A stretch of DNA of 64,000 nucleotides from Durusdinium trenchii. Taxonomy: Eukaryota > Sar > Dinophyceae > Suessiales > Symbiodiniaceae. Shown here piece by piece: positions 30,301 to 42,659 of the stretch (positions within the stretch are counted from its first letter, which is position 1; the number at the start of each line of letters is the position of its first letter). The translations under genes were made by a program, and so were the position numbers. The notes under the pieces are model-generated. The model made no database searches and was not told the DNA's origin. It worked only from the letters and a program-made list of their open reading frames with translations. The stretch spans positions 3,914,984 through 3,978,983 of the forward strand of contig CAXAMN010021361.1 in the NCBI GenBank assembly GCA_963970005.1, given 5' to 3'.

Positions 30301-32969
30301 CCCTCTCAGCACACATACCTGTCAAACCCCTTGGAAACATTCAGGTATTAGATGGACCTCTAACAGTCCCTTTCACCATGCTGTGGTTTTCGCAGAAAAA
30401 AAGGTCGCAGCTTCTAAAAGAACCGCGCCCGCCTGCTTCTTCGTCTGGAGCTCCTCCCTCCGACGCTGCGCCTCCAACGGCCACATCTGTTCGAATTGAC
30501 GTCTGAGATGTTGCGGGTACAGTGGTTTTAGAGTAGATGGCACTGGCCCCCCCAAGATGTCTTTAATATAGGGGTCCACATAAAGGATTGTGCCATCTAC
30601 TCTGAAACCACTGTACACACTCTCTTTTTGGTCGGGCTGGGGCTCGTATTTCATCCGTTCCTTTGCTTGTCTCGTTTGGCCAACTGATTGCGTACTGCCC
30701 GGTTCGTAGCGTCCTTGCTTCTAGCAGAGCAGTACGGCCAGGAGCCCCGTTTGTAGCGTCCGAAGGATCTCCGGGACGCGGTACTGTGACGACGTCGCAC
30801 GGGGGGGAACGGGAGTTCGAACGGAAGGGATCGAAGGATCAAAGATGGAGAGAGAAGCTAGGACGTCCTTAAGACTCGACGTGTCTTTTTTTCTTGGAGT
30901 GGGAGATGCTCGATCCAAAACTTGGAAGTGGGTCTGGAATCTTCCTCAAATGAATGGAAGAATCCTGGAAAGGGCACTCTCCTACCCCGTCCCTGCTCGC
31001 AATCCCAAGAGTTGCCGATTTCGCAGGATTGATGTTATAGATATTATACTGATATACTGGTAACATACAACTGCGGAATCTCTGAAGAGTAATTCCGCCA
31101 TGTTCCATGTTTACCCAAAAATGCACTTCCGGTCAACCTCTGCTTTCGTTTTGGTCTTGCAGGGCTCCATCTGATTAGGGTCCCATCTCATTGGGAGGGT
31201 ATCATCTCAAAGAACTCAGCTGCTCGAAGATGATACAGTCCATCAGCGAACAAACTGAGCCTACATGTTGCATATTTCCCTGATGACCAACTGGAACAGC
31301 TGTGGAGAGCCGACCAACTGTGGACCGTGCTACCTGGGTTGACCAGAGAAAATGAACAGAATGGACGACCTGGAAGTCAACAGACCGGCCACATCAGCGG
31401 CCTTCCGCCGCTGTTCCTCTTCGCAGCGGAGCTTCTCAGCTGCCAGCCGTTCAGCCTCAAGGCCTTTCTGCCGGCGCCAAGCCTGGAGGGATGAGAGATG
31501 CAAGGACCTAAGGGGGGTCCGGCAAAGGAACAAGTACTGAGGGTTCTTTGGAAAGCAAAAGTATAGCCACCTCCAGAGTCTGGTGGACCACTCTTCCAGT
31601 GGGCTGCTCAGGTGGGAGTAGGTGCGACCAATGATGAGCAACGCCTTTAGCTCCTCGGCCCACCCTGAACCTGCATCAAGAAAATCATCTTGCCGGTTGG
31701 TCTATCTTCACGGGAAACTGTTCCTCAGCGGCCCTCATGGTTCCTTGATCCAGTTGAAGCATGTGCAACGCCAAGCTCAACACAGTACTCAGCCTCCACT
31801 TGTTTCTTCTTCTCAGCAAGGCTCTGCCTTCTCTTCTCTTCAGCACGGAGCTGCTCCTGACTTTCCTGCGAGTCCGAAACCGGATTCAGCAGGCACACGG
31901 CAGAACAAGCCAACGAGAGATGATGAGAGGTGTGGGTGTGTAGAAAACCCCTCGCCCATTGCGTGTTACCCCATGGCGTGGAGCCATAGCCAAAATGGGA
32001 CTTGGGTTTGCTTAAGGACAGAAAAGGTGACAACCTGTTCCCCATGCCAGGAACCAGGACAAGAAAAACCTGTTCCCCAAATCAACAAAAGAAGCACCGC
32101 CAGATGCTCAGAAATACCTCGTCTACGGGTCTCCTGCTGCGCCTCTTGGGCGATCGGTCGCTGTGCCTCGGTCGCCTTCTCCGCACGCCACGCGTCCAGA
32201 AGCTGCTGCCGCTCCGCACGCAGGGCGTCCTGTCCAGCGTCCCGTGGAAACAGCGACCCGCTCGCTCGGGCTGAGACCGTCAAATGGCAAAAAAAAATGA
32301 GTTCACTCTTGCTCTGTCAGTGGAGACCGTCCCATGGTTAAGTTTCCCCAAAAAATCTAGGAACCAAATGATTAAGTGTGAGCGCTTCGTCAAGGAAGCT
32401 TCCCCCGTCGCCTTTAGGGCGGCGGGGGGGAGCTTCCTTGAAGAAGCGTGAACTATCCTGCGTCCTACCTTGGAGCGTCCTGTACCTACTAGCAACCTCT
32501 ATTCCTTGCTTATAAATATATATATACAGTAAGTATATACAGGTAGTCTCTACTTAATTAAGTAGGGATGGGGGACCGGGCTTTTGAAAAAGCTTCTACT
32601 TCACTGTGGGAAGCCATTGACCTATCCACTGGGCATATCGGGTATCTGGGAATGAGCAAACATTCAGTGGGGAGAAGTTCGGCTCAAGGTGTGGAGCACC
32701 GGAATCTTGAGGTGTATCGCTCATGGATAGAACAAGGCGATGCGGTGATGCGCGATACTTTTGACATGTTGCATCTACAGTAATTAATGTCATCTCCCAG
32801 GACTTCCATATCTACTCATTTCTCTTGATGAGAAGACTGATGATTCTTAACTGTTCGGACTCGACTGCCTGGAGATCTCAAGAGTCACACAGACCAGGGC
32901 CTGCTCCAGCATCCATCGTGCGTGCTGAAGCAGCTGCTCATGCTGCAAATGCGGCAAGAGCTCCTGCGC
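27266..32969 (-). CDS. Coiled-coil protein gene built from short cassette exons
   Basis: Seen: at least nine short minus-strand exons encode Glu/Lys/Arg/Gln/Ala-rich helices. In transcript order they are 32969-32901, 32229-32118, 31865-31794, 31482-31402, 30694-30656, 30486-30433, 29625-29563, about 28805-28720 and 27337-27266. Most begin right after CAG with G, end in (C/G/A)AG before a GC donor, and are whole numbers of codons (23, 24, 27, 18, 21, 24), so they can be joined or skipped without changing frame. Typical strings are AEEKRRQSLAEKKKQVEAE and GLEAERLAAEKLRCEEEQRR. Inference: a long coiled-coil protein, structural or motor-associated, possibly with alternative cassettes. No head or catalytic domain was seen and start and end are unknown. 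A 239-codon plus frame at 31622-32341 is the antisense of two cassettes. Confidence 0.55.
28569..28603. other. Perfect 12-bp inverted repeat
   Basis: GGTTGCAACATG and CATGTTGCAACC are separated by 11 bases. No function assigned. Confidence 0.75.
28720..28805 (-). CDS. Coiled-coil cassette exon, 3' edge uncertain
   Basis: Acceptor CGCTCCAG. It encodes LSHEQLQRLRARSEQLLRHR. The frame stays open downstream into Gly-rich sequence, so the donor is not fixed. Confidence 0.42.
29563..29625 (-). CDS. Coiled-coil cassette exon, 21 codons
   Basis: Acceptor AAACCCAG, donor GCCGGC. It encodes DMEQWREVKKEALRQSKRAS then Q, phase 0 to 0. Confidence 0.52.
30433..30486 (-). CDS. Coiled-coil cassette exon, 18 codons
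   Basis: Acceptor TCGAACAG, donor GCGGGC. It encodes MWPLEAQRRREELQTKKQ, phase 0 to 0. Confidence 0.5.
30656..30694 (-). CDS. Small basic cassette exon candidate
   Basis: Acceptor CGGGCAG. It encodes RNQLAKRDKQRN before a possible GA donor. It lies next to dispersed CTAGTAGC repeat sequence at 30705-30760. Confidence 0.35.
30705..30760 (+). repeat. Dispersed CTAGTAGC-family fragment
   Basis: GTAGCGTCCTTGCTTCTAGC and GGCCAGGAGCCCC pieces, diverged, inside the coiled-coil gene. Confidence 0.7.
31402..31482 (-). CDS. Coiled-coil cassette exon, 27 codons
   Basis: Acceptor ATCCCTCCAG, donor GCCGCT. It encodes AWRRQKGLEAERLAAEKLRC then EEEQRRK, phase 0 to 0. One of the clearest cassettes. Confidence 0.6.
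31794..31865 (-). CDS. Coiled-coil cassette exon, 24 codons
   Basis: Acceptor ACTCGCAG, donor GCTGAG. It encodes ESQEQLRAEEKRRQSLAEKK then KQVE, phase 0 to 0. One of the clearest cassettes. Confidence 0.58.
32118..32229 (-). CDS. Coiled-coil cassette exon
   Basis: Acceptor GCTGGACAG. It encodes DALRAERQQLLDAWRAEKAT and IAQEAQQETRRR. The 3' edge is either a GT donor at 32117 (phase 1) or a GA donor after EAQQ (about 32132), which would restore phase 0. Confidence 0.52.
32382..32448. other. Strong hairpin with about 30-bp arms and a six-base loop
   Basis: CGCTTCGTCAAGGAAGCT, then a C-run, GTCGCC, the loop TTTAGG, GGCGGC, a G-run and AGCTTCCTTGAAGAAGCG pair almost end to end with a few mismatches. 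It lies in the intron between cassette exons at 32.9 and 32.2 kb, or marks a gene boundary. Confidence 0.8.
32901..32969 (-). CDS. Coiled-coil cassette exon, 23 codons
   Basis: Acceptor GCCTTTCAG, donor GCCCTG. It encodes AQELLPHLQHEQLLQHAR then WMLEQ, phase 0 to 0. The plus strand also reads as a helical frame here, so the strand rests on agreement with its neighbours. Confidence 0.48.
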
Positions 32970-32999
32970 CTGAAAGGCAAAGCCCATGGCACATGGGTC

Positions 33000-34051
33000 G
33001 ACGTGCATCAGAAATGCCACAGTTGATCGAAGCGCATGCGAGGAGGTTTTAGGTGGCTGAATACTGCGTGGGTCATCATTTCCAAGTTGGTGCGAGACAA
33101 CAAAAAGCTGCTGGAGACATGCCATTCCGATCACATATTCAAGTCCAACAGCTTTGAACCAGCTTTATTGAGGGGCTCCACACTCCATGGTCACATGGTA
33201 TATAAATCCCACCAAGTCAACTATCGAACTCATAACAATATGTTGACTGATTGATGAAAGTAAATTACTTGGGTGGTCAAGCATCTCCATATTTCCTTTT
33301 TTTGCAGTCACCATTAGGCACGTGCAAAAGAAACTGTGTGGCCACATTCTGTATTGAGTGTCACTCTGCGAATAGCCAGTGAATTCCCCCCAACTGTGAA
33401 TATATAATAGTAGCACTTTGCACACCACAAAGTTGATGGTGGGACAAAAATTGACAAAGGAGATGTCTTGGCAAGATAGGAGATGTCTTGCCGAGGTTCC
33501 GTTCCAAACTCGGAAAAGAATCACCAAAAGAGTCGCTCCCATGGTCAAGGATCCTTGGCATCTAGACTGCAAACATTGATGGGATGAATTATGCTGTAGC
33601 TGCCTCGACTCCAGCTGCATTTGTCAGAACTGAAGCTGTCGAGGCTGGTGTCAACAAAGTGACACTCCGACGAACACATCACACGGAAGTGGAAAAGCCC
33701 ACACGGAAGTGGTGGCCAGGACAACAAGAGTCCCCAGCAAAAAGCCAGACCAATTTGAGAAGACTCTCAAGACATTTGGCTTCACTGAAAGATACTGAAA
33801 GCATCGTTTGTCTTGAAAACTCTTCAAGACACAAGTCTAGTTCGTCTTGATGTGATCTGATCACATTGCAATTCATCATCTCAATCTTGCCATCAAAATG
33901 CTGGATCCTCACAATGCCAGCCCGAACTCTGATCTCACTCCAGCACCAATCCAACAGCAAGCTGAAATCGGTCACTGGTGATAGGTTGTATTCATGTGAT
34001 TGGTCGCTGTCAGCACTCGAAGACACATGCGTGTCCACACACACATACTGA
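33000..34051. other. Unassigned region
   Basis: An 88-codon plus frame (33584-33850) and several minus frames are open. No motif or splice evidence supports a gene. Confidence 0.2.
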
Positions 34052-34195
34052 CGCTACTAGGAACAAGTGCCTAGTAGTAACAGGTGCCTTACTAGTAGTA
34101 ACAAGAAGCTATTAGAAACAAGAAGCTACTAGGAACAAGTGCCACGCAAGTAGTAACAGGTGCCTTACTAGTAGTAACAAGGTTCGCTATTAGGA
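34052..34195 (-). repeat. Dispersed CTAGTAGC-family copies, reverse orientation
   Basis: CTACTAGGAACAAGTGCC and TAGTAACAGGTGCCTTACTA pieces repeated; a variant subfamily with AACAGGTGCC in place of AGGAGCCCC. Confidence 0.8.
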
Positions 34196-34259
34196 CAACA
34201 CCTGCCTTTTTCCGGAAGAGGCAGCGTGTCGGCACACCGGTCCGTCTTACGGCACGTGC

Positions 34260-34665
34260 CGCCGTAGAGCTCCAGCAGTCGTTGTCCGCCTCGAAACGAA
34301 TGGAGTCGTTCCTCGACCTTCCAAGGATCATCGACCTTCCACCGCGGATGGAGCTTCCGCTACGCCAACCAGTGTGCCTCCCAAAGCGGTTTGGCTTCCT
34401 CTTGACTAGTCAAAAGGTGCACAGCGCAGGCCTGGTTTGGACCCCCGACAGGCAAGACGCAGATCGGGCTGTGGCTCATGGCACGTCGTCTCCCGGTGCG
34501 AACCGCCGTCGCGGTGCGACCGACGCATTCGGGTCGCGTGGTCAACGAAGGAAATGGCACGCACGGTCCTTCTGTCAAAGAAAAGCTGTATATCAAGTGT
34601 GAAGACAAGACCATACTCTGGGCCGTTGGTTCACGCAAGACGGATTGAGGAAGATGTCCTGTGCC
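34260..34665 (+). CDS. Unassigned open segment
   Basis: About 400 bases are open in all three plus frames. One reads VELQQSLSASKRMESFLDLP then RMELPLRQP; another reads GPPTGKTQIGLWLMARRLP then KEKLYIKCEDKTILWAVGSR. Lack of stops in every frame reflects base composition, so the correct frame cannot be chosen and no function is proposed. Confidence 0.25.
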
Positions 34666-37600
34666 ACACTTCGAGAATCTGCCACCCTTTTTGAAGTTTT
34701 AGGAGTGGACTCCGCAGTGGAAGGAGTGGACCATACCCTCAGTACATGACCCACCCAAAACGAGTACTCGGTACCCTCGTCCCACCAAGCACCTCAGCGA
34801 GGAAGTCCCCCGTGGCACGGCCGCGAAAGCGTCCCACCAGCAAGCCTTGAATTGAGCTTGCCGGATGTGCGATGGAACTGGGTTCACTCATCATAGGGAT
34901 GGATCGAGCTTCAGACACCGCATAGAACAGACTAAAGTCTGCTACCCTACAAGTATGTTGTATTAGTAAGGTTTTAACCCATCACCGCAGGTCAAAAACG
35001 GGCTATTCAGTGACTATCTCTATATCCCTTTAGTCTACCTCCATCATACTCTGCAAAGTAGGATCCCAAAATCCATGTCTGTTGCTTCTGACCATTGTAG
35101 TATTGGGTCTTGTGTATATATAGCCCCAAACGTTTTGGTAAGTTTCCATCCATGCATGTCTATATCTCAAGCCCCCATGAACCAACAATCTGTTTCACTA
35201 ATACAAATCATAGACCAGCTGTGCACAGGGCAGTGCTGTTAAACATCGAGTCGAGCGTCGAGTTTTTGTATCTTCTGAGAACAGGCTTGGAGATAAATAC
35301 ACCTGAGTCTATTCTACATGGTGTTTATTCCAGCTGTATGTGAGGGATGTCCCCACATCCCTCAATGGGATGAGATATGTTGGATTACGCTTTTAAAAAG
35401 GTGACCCAGACTTGCCAAACCCTCTGATCCAAGCAACGTAGGAAAGCATCATGATCGGCTTGGCACCAGCCTCCTGCCAAAGGTTGACAAGGCCGACCAC
35501 TCAACACCCCTTGTACACATTGTGTTGTGCTCCTCCTATATGTCATGCGGTATTGTAGAAATACATCTATTTGTCTATTTATCCAGATCTCTTCTCTAGT
35601 ATAAACATGGAGTTGGTGCTATTTCAATATATATATATATACAATTACAGTAGCGAGGCAAGGTGCTATTTCAAGATGATGAACCAACACATCAAGGAGC
35701 TACCTCAAGATGATGATTTAAACAACAAGGCAACGAGGCAGCAGCAGTACTGTTCAGATGAATAGATATAATATGATGATATATGACACCATCTCCTGTA
35801 CGGTGCAGTACTTTTAGATGCATAGTGCAGGGTCAGGTCCCTAGTTTGGTGCCTTTGGGCTGCCCATTGCACCGGGACCACGATAGATAGAACTCCTCCA
35901 AACAAAACGACCAGGTGCTTTGCATGTCCCATCTGGGAAAGGAACGACCCTCCAAACCAACATGGAAACTCCGGAAGGGGTTGGGAAAATGTTTCTCTAA
36001 TGACCAGAGGTGTTCTACCAGTTTCAACTTTCAACAGTTTTTGTGACACCAGAGGATATTGTATGATTATGTCCATCATGCCACTGGGACTGTTCAACAA
36101 TTCATCAATTGAAATGTTCCTTTTGAGTCCCAAAGATGTACCTCAGAAATCCTCAGAAGCCTTACGGAACCCCATCGCCACAACTTGATTCCTGACCCGG
36201 GTTTTCCTGTTTCACCGTTTCCTTTCGTTCGGTGGTTTGGACAGATTTGGGAGACACTGCCTGTCGATTTATCCAACTGAGTGCCACTCGAATTGGCAAG
36301 AACACAAAAGAAAAAGGAACACCAGAGTTTGTCAGTTAGGGACACAGGGTCACTGGGTCACTTTTCGTAAGTAGCAGTAGGGTAGAAAAAAAGTTCAAGG
36401 TCAGTCTACTGCTGCTTCAGGAACTTATATAACTTATCGTATTTTTCGATGCTTGTTGAGAGTGGGGTTCCAGGTGCTAAATCTGCAAGCAGGCTCCTAT
36501 GCCTATGCCCGGTGGATTCACGTGGACTAGAGTTGAATGTTTCACAATGTCCAAACAAGATGTTCCTGTTACAGTGGAAAGCATCACAAACATCCAGAGG
36601 ATACATTTGGGATGAAAGTTGCATTTTGGAAAAGCAATAGGGCATGGTTTCCTCTACAGTCTCCAACAATTGAAACATCCATGGCTTTCCGCAGTAGCTT
36701 GCAATGCTTCAACGCCACACAAAACGGACCCGCTCCAACATGTCGCGGCGTCGCTGGCTTCTTGGAGATCTCCTGCAAAAATGGCTGTCACGGGCCATCT
36801 TCCCCATGATTCCCCATGTGTCTCGCTGTGAACTGCCGATGTGATCCGATGTGTAGAACCCGATGTCTCGAAACTGCGCCGAAGCACATGCAGTGAACTT
36901 CGAGCGTTCCCGGAGCGTGTCAAGTCAGTGACCCCGAAAACAGCTGGCAACTGTGGGCAACCATCGCATCTACAAGCTCGCAAGGGGTCTGCAAAACGTG
37001 GCTCATGTGCACATGGCGGATCCCTCTTCGCAGTTGCGGAAGAGCTAGCAACTAGGAGATGGCTGTCCCGAGGTTGGCAGCTATCCAGTTCTAGCACTTC
37101 TAGGTTGATGGTGAAACGAACCGGCACCAGCGGGTCGAACTGGGAGGTCTCCCTACTTTTATACATAGATCATATCAACAACCCCGCAATCAAAACTCAT
37201 CAAAACACGCTCTGGAAGAGGTCCACATGGAACCTGAACACCCACCGGATTGTAGAGGAGAATGGTCCTTCCGGTCAGGTCGCCAAGCCCGGTTCCATGT
37301 GGGTCCTCTTCCCCGGTGTAATTCCATGCTATTCTCGCCAGCCGTGAAGGATCCGATCGGGGGCTTCCAGATCGGAGCGTTGGGTGGTAGACCAGGACCC
37401 CAAGCGCCCCTCGCAAACCTGGTGGATCCCAAACCACCTCTTTTAGACCCTCTTTTCGGTGGAAGTGGAAAACCCTAGGGGTTGACCAAGGTGGGGATCC
37501 AGTGATTTGGGTTCAACATCTGAAGCACCACACCACCTTCACTCTCAGCTTCGCTCTCGCTCCTCCACCCTGGCCTTCACATCTCGGCCAGTCCTGCAAA

Positions 37601-40070
37601 CGGCTGGACCCACGGCTTCATCCCTTTTGGACGGGCGAGGGAACATAGGCTGGACATGCCTAACTGGACATGTGGTACAAGCACCATGTGTTCCTTTCAG
37701 GGAAACCGGCATGTCATTTGGACATCCCTATTTCAAGGTACAAATATGTGTGGTCAAAAAACTGGTCCAACGATCCCGACCACGCATCGGTCCCAGAAAT
37801 TCCGGTCAGATCTTTTATAGGTCCATCGGCACCGTGTTACTGGTCAAAAGCATCGCATGGTGATCTCCAAAGGCCACGCCTCGAACTGACAGGACTGACA
37901 GGTATCGGTAGCTCCATCGCAAGTAGCCACACCAATACCTCCTTTCGTCGGAAGTAGCCATGCCTGCGATACTCAGTCTCCTTTCCTACCTTTTCCCCTT
38001 TTGCTCCTTCTGAGTGTGGGTGAAGCCAAACAAAGGAAGTGCCCCAATACCCAAGTCTTATGCGTTTCTGCATGTGCACCAGTCCCTATAGAACCATTTT
38101 CGCATGACGAAAACTGGCTGACTCCTGGCTCTGCTGGGCCCACTGCGCCGCCGCCCCGGCGCGCTCCGCGCACTCCGGGCGCGCGGCGCACGGGCCGGCG
38201 TGGCGCTGCGGGCGCTGCGGGCGGGCGCGACGGCGGAGGCGCAACTCGTCCAGGCGTCGAAGCGTGCCAGGGAGGCCTGGCCCCAGATCAGGTCAGGTCG
38301 GGTAGCCAGTCTCAGGCAGAGTTGCTTGGTGCGTTCTGTGGGAGGAATGTTGGATGACGACTCGACGACTCAACAAAATTCTCAAACACAAGCATGAATG
38401 CCGCAGTAACCAGTATACAAGTTCTGGATTGCCGGGGGAGGAAGACTTACAGGGAGTTGCTGTCCAATCTGATGCCTCTGGGAAGTTCCTCTTCCTCCTC
38501 TGCATAATCTTGTAAATCATGCATTTGAATAGCTGATGTCGGAAGCTGCTCACTTCGTTGGCATGTATGCAAACATGTGGAACGTCAAAAAATGTTTGGC
38601 ACGCTGTTGACCTTCTCCATGAAGCACACACGTTGCGGTCGATTCCGCCATTGCAGTGGACTCCACCATTGACCACTCACTGTGCGGCAGGTGCTGGTGC
38701 CACATCAAAAGGGGCCCCCGACACGGCCGAGAGTGAATTGCTCGTTCCATCTCTGCCCTTTCCGCTCACTCGTGAGTGTAGCTTCGTGAGCTTCTTGGCT
38801 TCTTGTGTGATGTCGGGGACTACAATATCAACTAACCACAAATGACACATAGTCAGAGTCAAAGAAGGAATTTGATTCTGCATGTGAGGGTGTCCATTGA
38901 TAGGGAAAAACAGAAATCATCAATTAAAATCAATATTAATTGGTTATTTAATCATGTTCACCCTCCGTTTAATCGAATCACCCCATTTATGGAACCTCCA
39001 TGTGGATCCAAAAGTGGGCGACGGAGGGACTGAGTCAGTCAGAGCAAGGTGGAGTGAGCCGCCTGGTGTGGCTACTAAGCGTCACGGAAGAGGTCTCGGG
39101 TGTGGGCGAGGTCCGCAGGTGAGATGATGAGTGAGACGCGAAGAAGAAGGCACGGTGCAGCAATAACATGCAATAACAAATAAAATACAGTAATGTACTG
39201 TGCATGAAAAGCAAAAACGAGCTATCCGTGGCAATCTCGTTTCCAGCTTTCAGGAAGGGTGTCAGCCTGCAAAAGAACACATCAGATGGATGGTTGGATC
39301 ATCCAAACGCATCTTCCAATCTGTGGTATCATCGTTGCCGAACAAACAGTGCTCCCAGTTCTCCTCTGTCAGGTCTACCCACCTCTCCTCCCCTCGCAGG
39401 TGGGGCACCCCACCTGCAAAGCCTCTTCCAAATGGATCTCTTCAGCACAGAGCTCCTTGGAGGCTTCAGAAAACCCAGCGAGTGTCGCTCCTTTCGCGAC
39501 GGAACGCTGGGCGTCTTAGTTTGGAACGCTGGGCGTCTTAGTTCGGCCTGACCCCTTTCGGTTCCCTGGAAAATCAGCTTGGCCTCTTTCCACCTGTTGG
39601 ATTTTTGTGGGAAAATCCATGCAGGTTACCCGCTGACTGTGCGCTTTTGGTTGTGGTATGGCGACATGTTGTGTGGCATGGAAATCTGTTGTTAGTCTAC
39701 ATCATCTCCAAATCAGTATGAAAGTTGGGAGGAGCCCCAATTAGATCCTCGTGATTTCTCTCCTCTCTAAAACATACTGAACAGAGCCTTGATGAACTGT
39801 CACATATACATACTATATACTAAAAAAGAACAAAACATTTAAAGAAAAGACAAACATTTGGGAAAACTGTTACACACTGAACCTTCCCAAATTGCTTCGG
39901 CGATCCAAGAGCGAGATCGATTTTGAGTCGCAAAAAACCAGGGTCGAGCGACCCAAGTCTGGGAGTCGGCGACCCATGCACGGTGAGCAGAGTTAATCCT
40001 TGAGTCACTCCTCATGGCCGGCATTCAAAAGTTCGGCTCTTATATCTGAAATGTATGTTGCCCATGAAAA
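34666..40070. other. Unassigned region with overlapping long frames
   Basis: At 36654-37347 a 170-codon minus frame and a 168-codon plus frame overlap; neither is recognised. At 38110-38285 a very GC-rich block is open on both strands (minus LRRLDELRLRRRARPQ, plus ALRALRAGATAEAQLVQAS), one of which may be another helix exon. AT-rich stretches at 35.0-35.8 and 38.9-39.2 kb show nothing assignable. Confidence 0.22.
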
Positions 40071-40610
40071 ATGACACTTGAGTCACTTGATCCTATTTTT
40101 TCTACTACGGGGGTTGAACGCAATCCTCATAGCCCTTCCAAGCCTCCATGGGACTGGAAGAGATGCTGCTTCTGTACATCTTTACCCTCCGAACTGATCG
40201 GCGATGGCATGAAATATGGCAGCCCCGTGGAGTGCCTGGGCAGGGGTCCGGACCCTCCAAAAGCTCGCTTCGGAAGCCGCAATGAGTCATATGAGACTTC
40301 CGCTTCGGATTGGCTCGAATCTGGGATCGGACGCTTCTTTCGGAGGTTTCTTCCCCACGAAGCGTCCAGCAGCTTTGCAACCAAAGATTGCTGGGACACT
40401 CTCCAGTATAGAGATGGTTACAACCATGATCTCCCTCCCCCTGAGGTGATAGGTCATGTTTCTGATGATTTTGGGGAAGCTATAGCGGCTAAGTTCTCGC
40501 TCGGTGCAAAGCCACGGCTCCTCGTATTCTTGCCTGGACTGCTCAGATTGCACCTGGCAAATCCCGCAGCGGCCAAAACCGCTGTAGGATCGCAGTGGCC
40601 AAAACCGTGA
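40071..40610 (+). CDS. 179-codon open frame, unassigned
   Basis: It is among the longer uninterrupted frames here. The C-terminal half is protein-like (GHVSDDFGEAIAAKFSLGAK, then PRLLVFLPGLLRLHLANP) and ends at a stop. Part of the opposite strand is also open. No conserved motif, start context or splice site allows a function to be named. Confidence 0.33.
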   Translation: MTLESLDPIFSTTGVERNPHSPSKPPWDWKRCCFCTSLPSELIGDGMKYGSPVECLGRGPDPPKARFGSRNESYETSASDWLESGIGRFFRRFLPHEASSSFATKDCWDTLQYRDGYNHDLPPPEVIGHVSDDFGEAIAAKFSLGAKPRLLVFLPGLLRLHLANPAAAKTAVGSQWPKP

Positions 40611-41540
40611 AAAAAGAATAATTCCGGACTGCCTAAAACACTTACACCGAGGCCCTACACCCTACACCGAGGCCCTACACTCACATAAACCCCCATGCCT
40701 TCAGCTTGTGTTCCATTGTACTCACCATCTGGCGGAGCTCCTGGCGAGAAGCCGAGCAAACTGGGAACTATCCGGTCTACTCGGAAAGAGCTACTGTGAA
40801 AGGACCGAAGGGCAACTGCAGCCCAAGCCATAACAATATCTTAGGGCCTTATAGGGGATATCGTTTTGTGGTGTTGGTTGCTTCTTAGTTGGTCGGTTCG
40901 TTGGTTACTTGGTCGATTCGTTGTAGAGGTTACATGTCCAGTGTGGTTTCCAGACACTCCTTCAGTCCGATCGATGGTGCGTCTCTTGTTCCGTGTCCAG
41001 CACGTTCCAAAGGATTCTTGGATGCCCAACAAAATATCTATAATTGTAGGGATCCACAAAACTTAGCATGTCGACGCCTAAGAATCGCAAGAAATCTGAC
41101 TCTTCTCTACTTCCCTCCCATAGGGCCCGGTATATCCCGGTATAACCCATAGGGTCAGGTTCTTCCTTTTCGTTCCCGGTGGCCATCTTCCGAAGAGAAA
41201 AACACATGGCAAAGCCCGGCCTCGGACCCGGCGAGCTGGAGGTTCCGGCTCAACGCCTCCAAGCGCTTTCCTGGGAATAAAACAGGGACGTGAGGAGAGG
41301 GACCAAGGATGACCAAGAGATGCTACAATTGTAGGGATTTGATTTGGGACTGGGATGAAGAGATGCTTTGACTCACCAGATCTCACCATCCATCTTGACT
41401 TGTTGACTCGTGACAAAATGAGTTCTGAAACTGTTCTACAACACCGCCGTTGGTCGCGGCCAACAGGTCGTCTGGCGTCGAGGGGATGGGGTGGGAGATG
41501 CTCAGAGGGGCAAACGGTGTCACCCACAACAACACAACCA

Positions 41541-41648
41541 CACGGTCTCAGTCTCAAATCGTGCGTTTTGAGGACCTCGGCAAGCTGTATTCCATGGACA
41601 ACATGGATCGGCCAGGGAGAAGCAAATACAGAAGGGGAGAAGAATCGT
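41541..41648 (+). CDS. Candidate exon or C-terminus, unassigned
   Basis: After a possible acceptor ACGGTCTCAG the plus frame reads SQIVRFEDLGKLYSMDNMDR then PGRSKYRRGEES and a stop. The composition is protein-like; no family recognised. Confidence 0.3.
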
Positions 41649-42659
41649 GAGAAATTCCGTAAATGAAATGAGAATGGGGAAATGTGAATCTTTTTCGCGC
41701 CAAATGTTTGTAGCCCTTGTGATGATTGATCAACGTCAATGTCCGTGACATTTAAAAACGTTATCCTGGAATATACATGTATCTATGGATCCACATAATT
41801 ACCCTCTGAAAAGCGATTGGAGACACGTTTATCTAGGTTTGGAGGGTCCGAGTACGGACATATGTGTTGATTATCGACAAATAAAGCAATGCAGCAAGAA
41901 ATCTGACAATTTCTGTTTCCAAGCGAGTATCTCAGCTGCGTCAGATCAGACCAGAGCTCCTGCTCGAGCTGCGGATTGTCGGATCAAGGAGACGCGACCT
42001 CTTCCAAAAACACCAGACATGGAAAGCCTTCCTTTACAGACCGAAATCAACGAGGATTTGCAAGGTTCAGACCACCCCACCACAATGTGGAGTGGAATTC
42101 TAGGGCAGTAGGCAAGCTGACGCATCCTTACCTTGTGCCATCATGTGCTATTTGGGGGTTTCCTAACACTATTGACGACAGTGTGCCAAGGCAAAAAACA
42201 ATGCGTCCTGCTCCCAGCGCTGGCGCTTCTGTTCCTCCTCCTGGGATATTGCCTTTAGCTCCACCTGCACCGAAATCGAGATAACATGAGACAACCGGTG
42301 AGAGGGACTGGCCCGAGGACTGGCCATGTCGCGAAGCAAAAGAGCTGATCATCCAATATAACACAGGACCAGCTTTATGAGCCCAACACTCAACACTATA
42401 TTTATACTAGCGTAGACCCCAAACAGTTTGTGCCTTTGTGAAGTACGCCAGAGGCGACCTATCAAACAGTCAATGGCTCAAACCGTTCCAGCCCGCGGTG
42501 ATCAACCTTCTGGGATTGTTCCAGCGCTTGGCTCAATTGGCTCAAGGTCCGGACCAACAGTTCAGACGAAAACAGAACATACGCCAGTCTATTGAATATG
42601 CTGAGTTGTACTGACATGTGGCTTTATCATGCTGTGTTGGGTTAAAAGATGTTAAAGCT

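Noticed and set aside
31622..32341. 239-codon plus-strand ORF
   Set aside because: It is the antisense of two coiled-coil cassette exons, and its composition follows from them.
42530..42550. Possible relict of the dinoflagellate spliced leader (TTGGCTCAAG)
   Set aside because: Only the 3' ten bases agree; the upstream CCGTAGCCATT part is missing.
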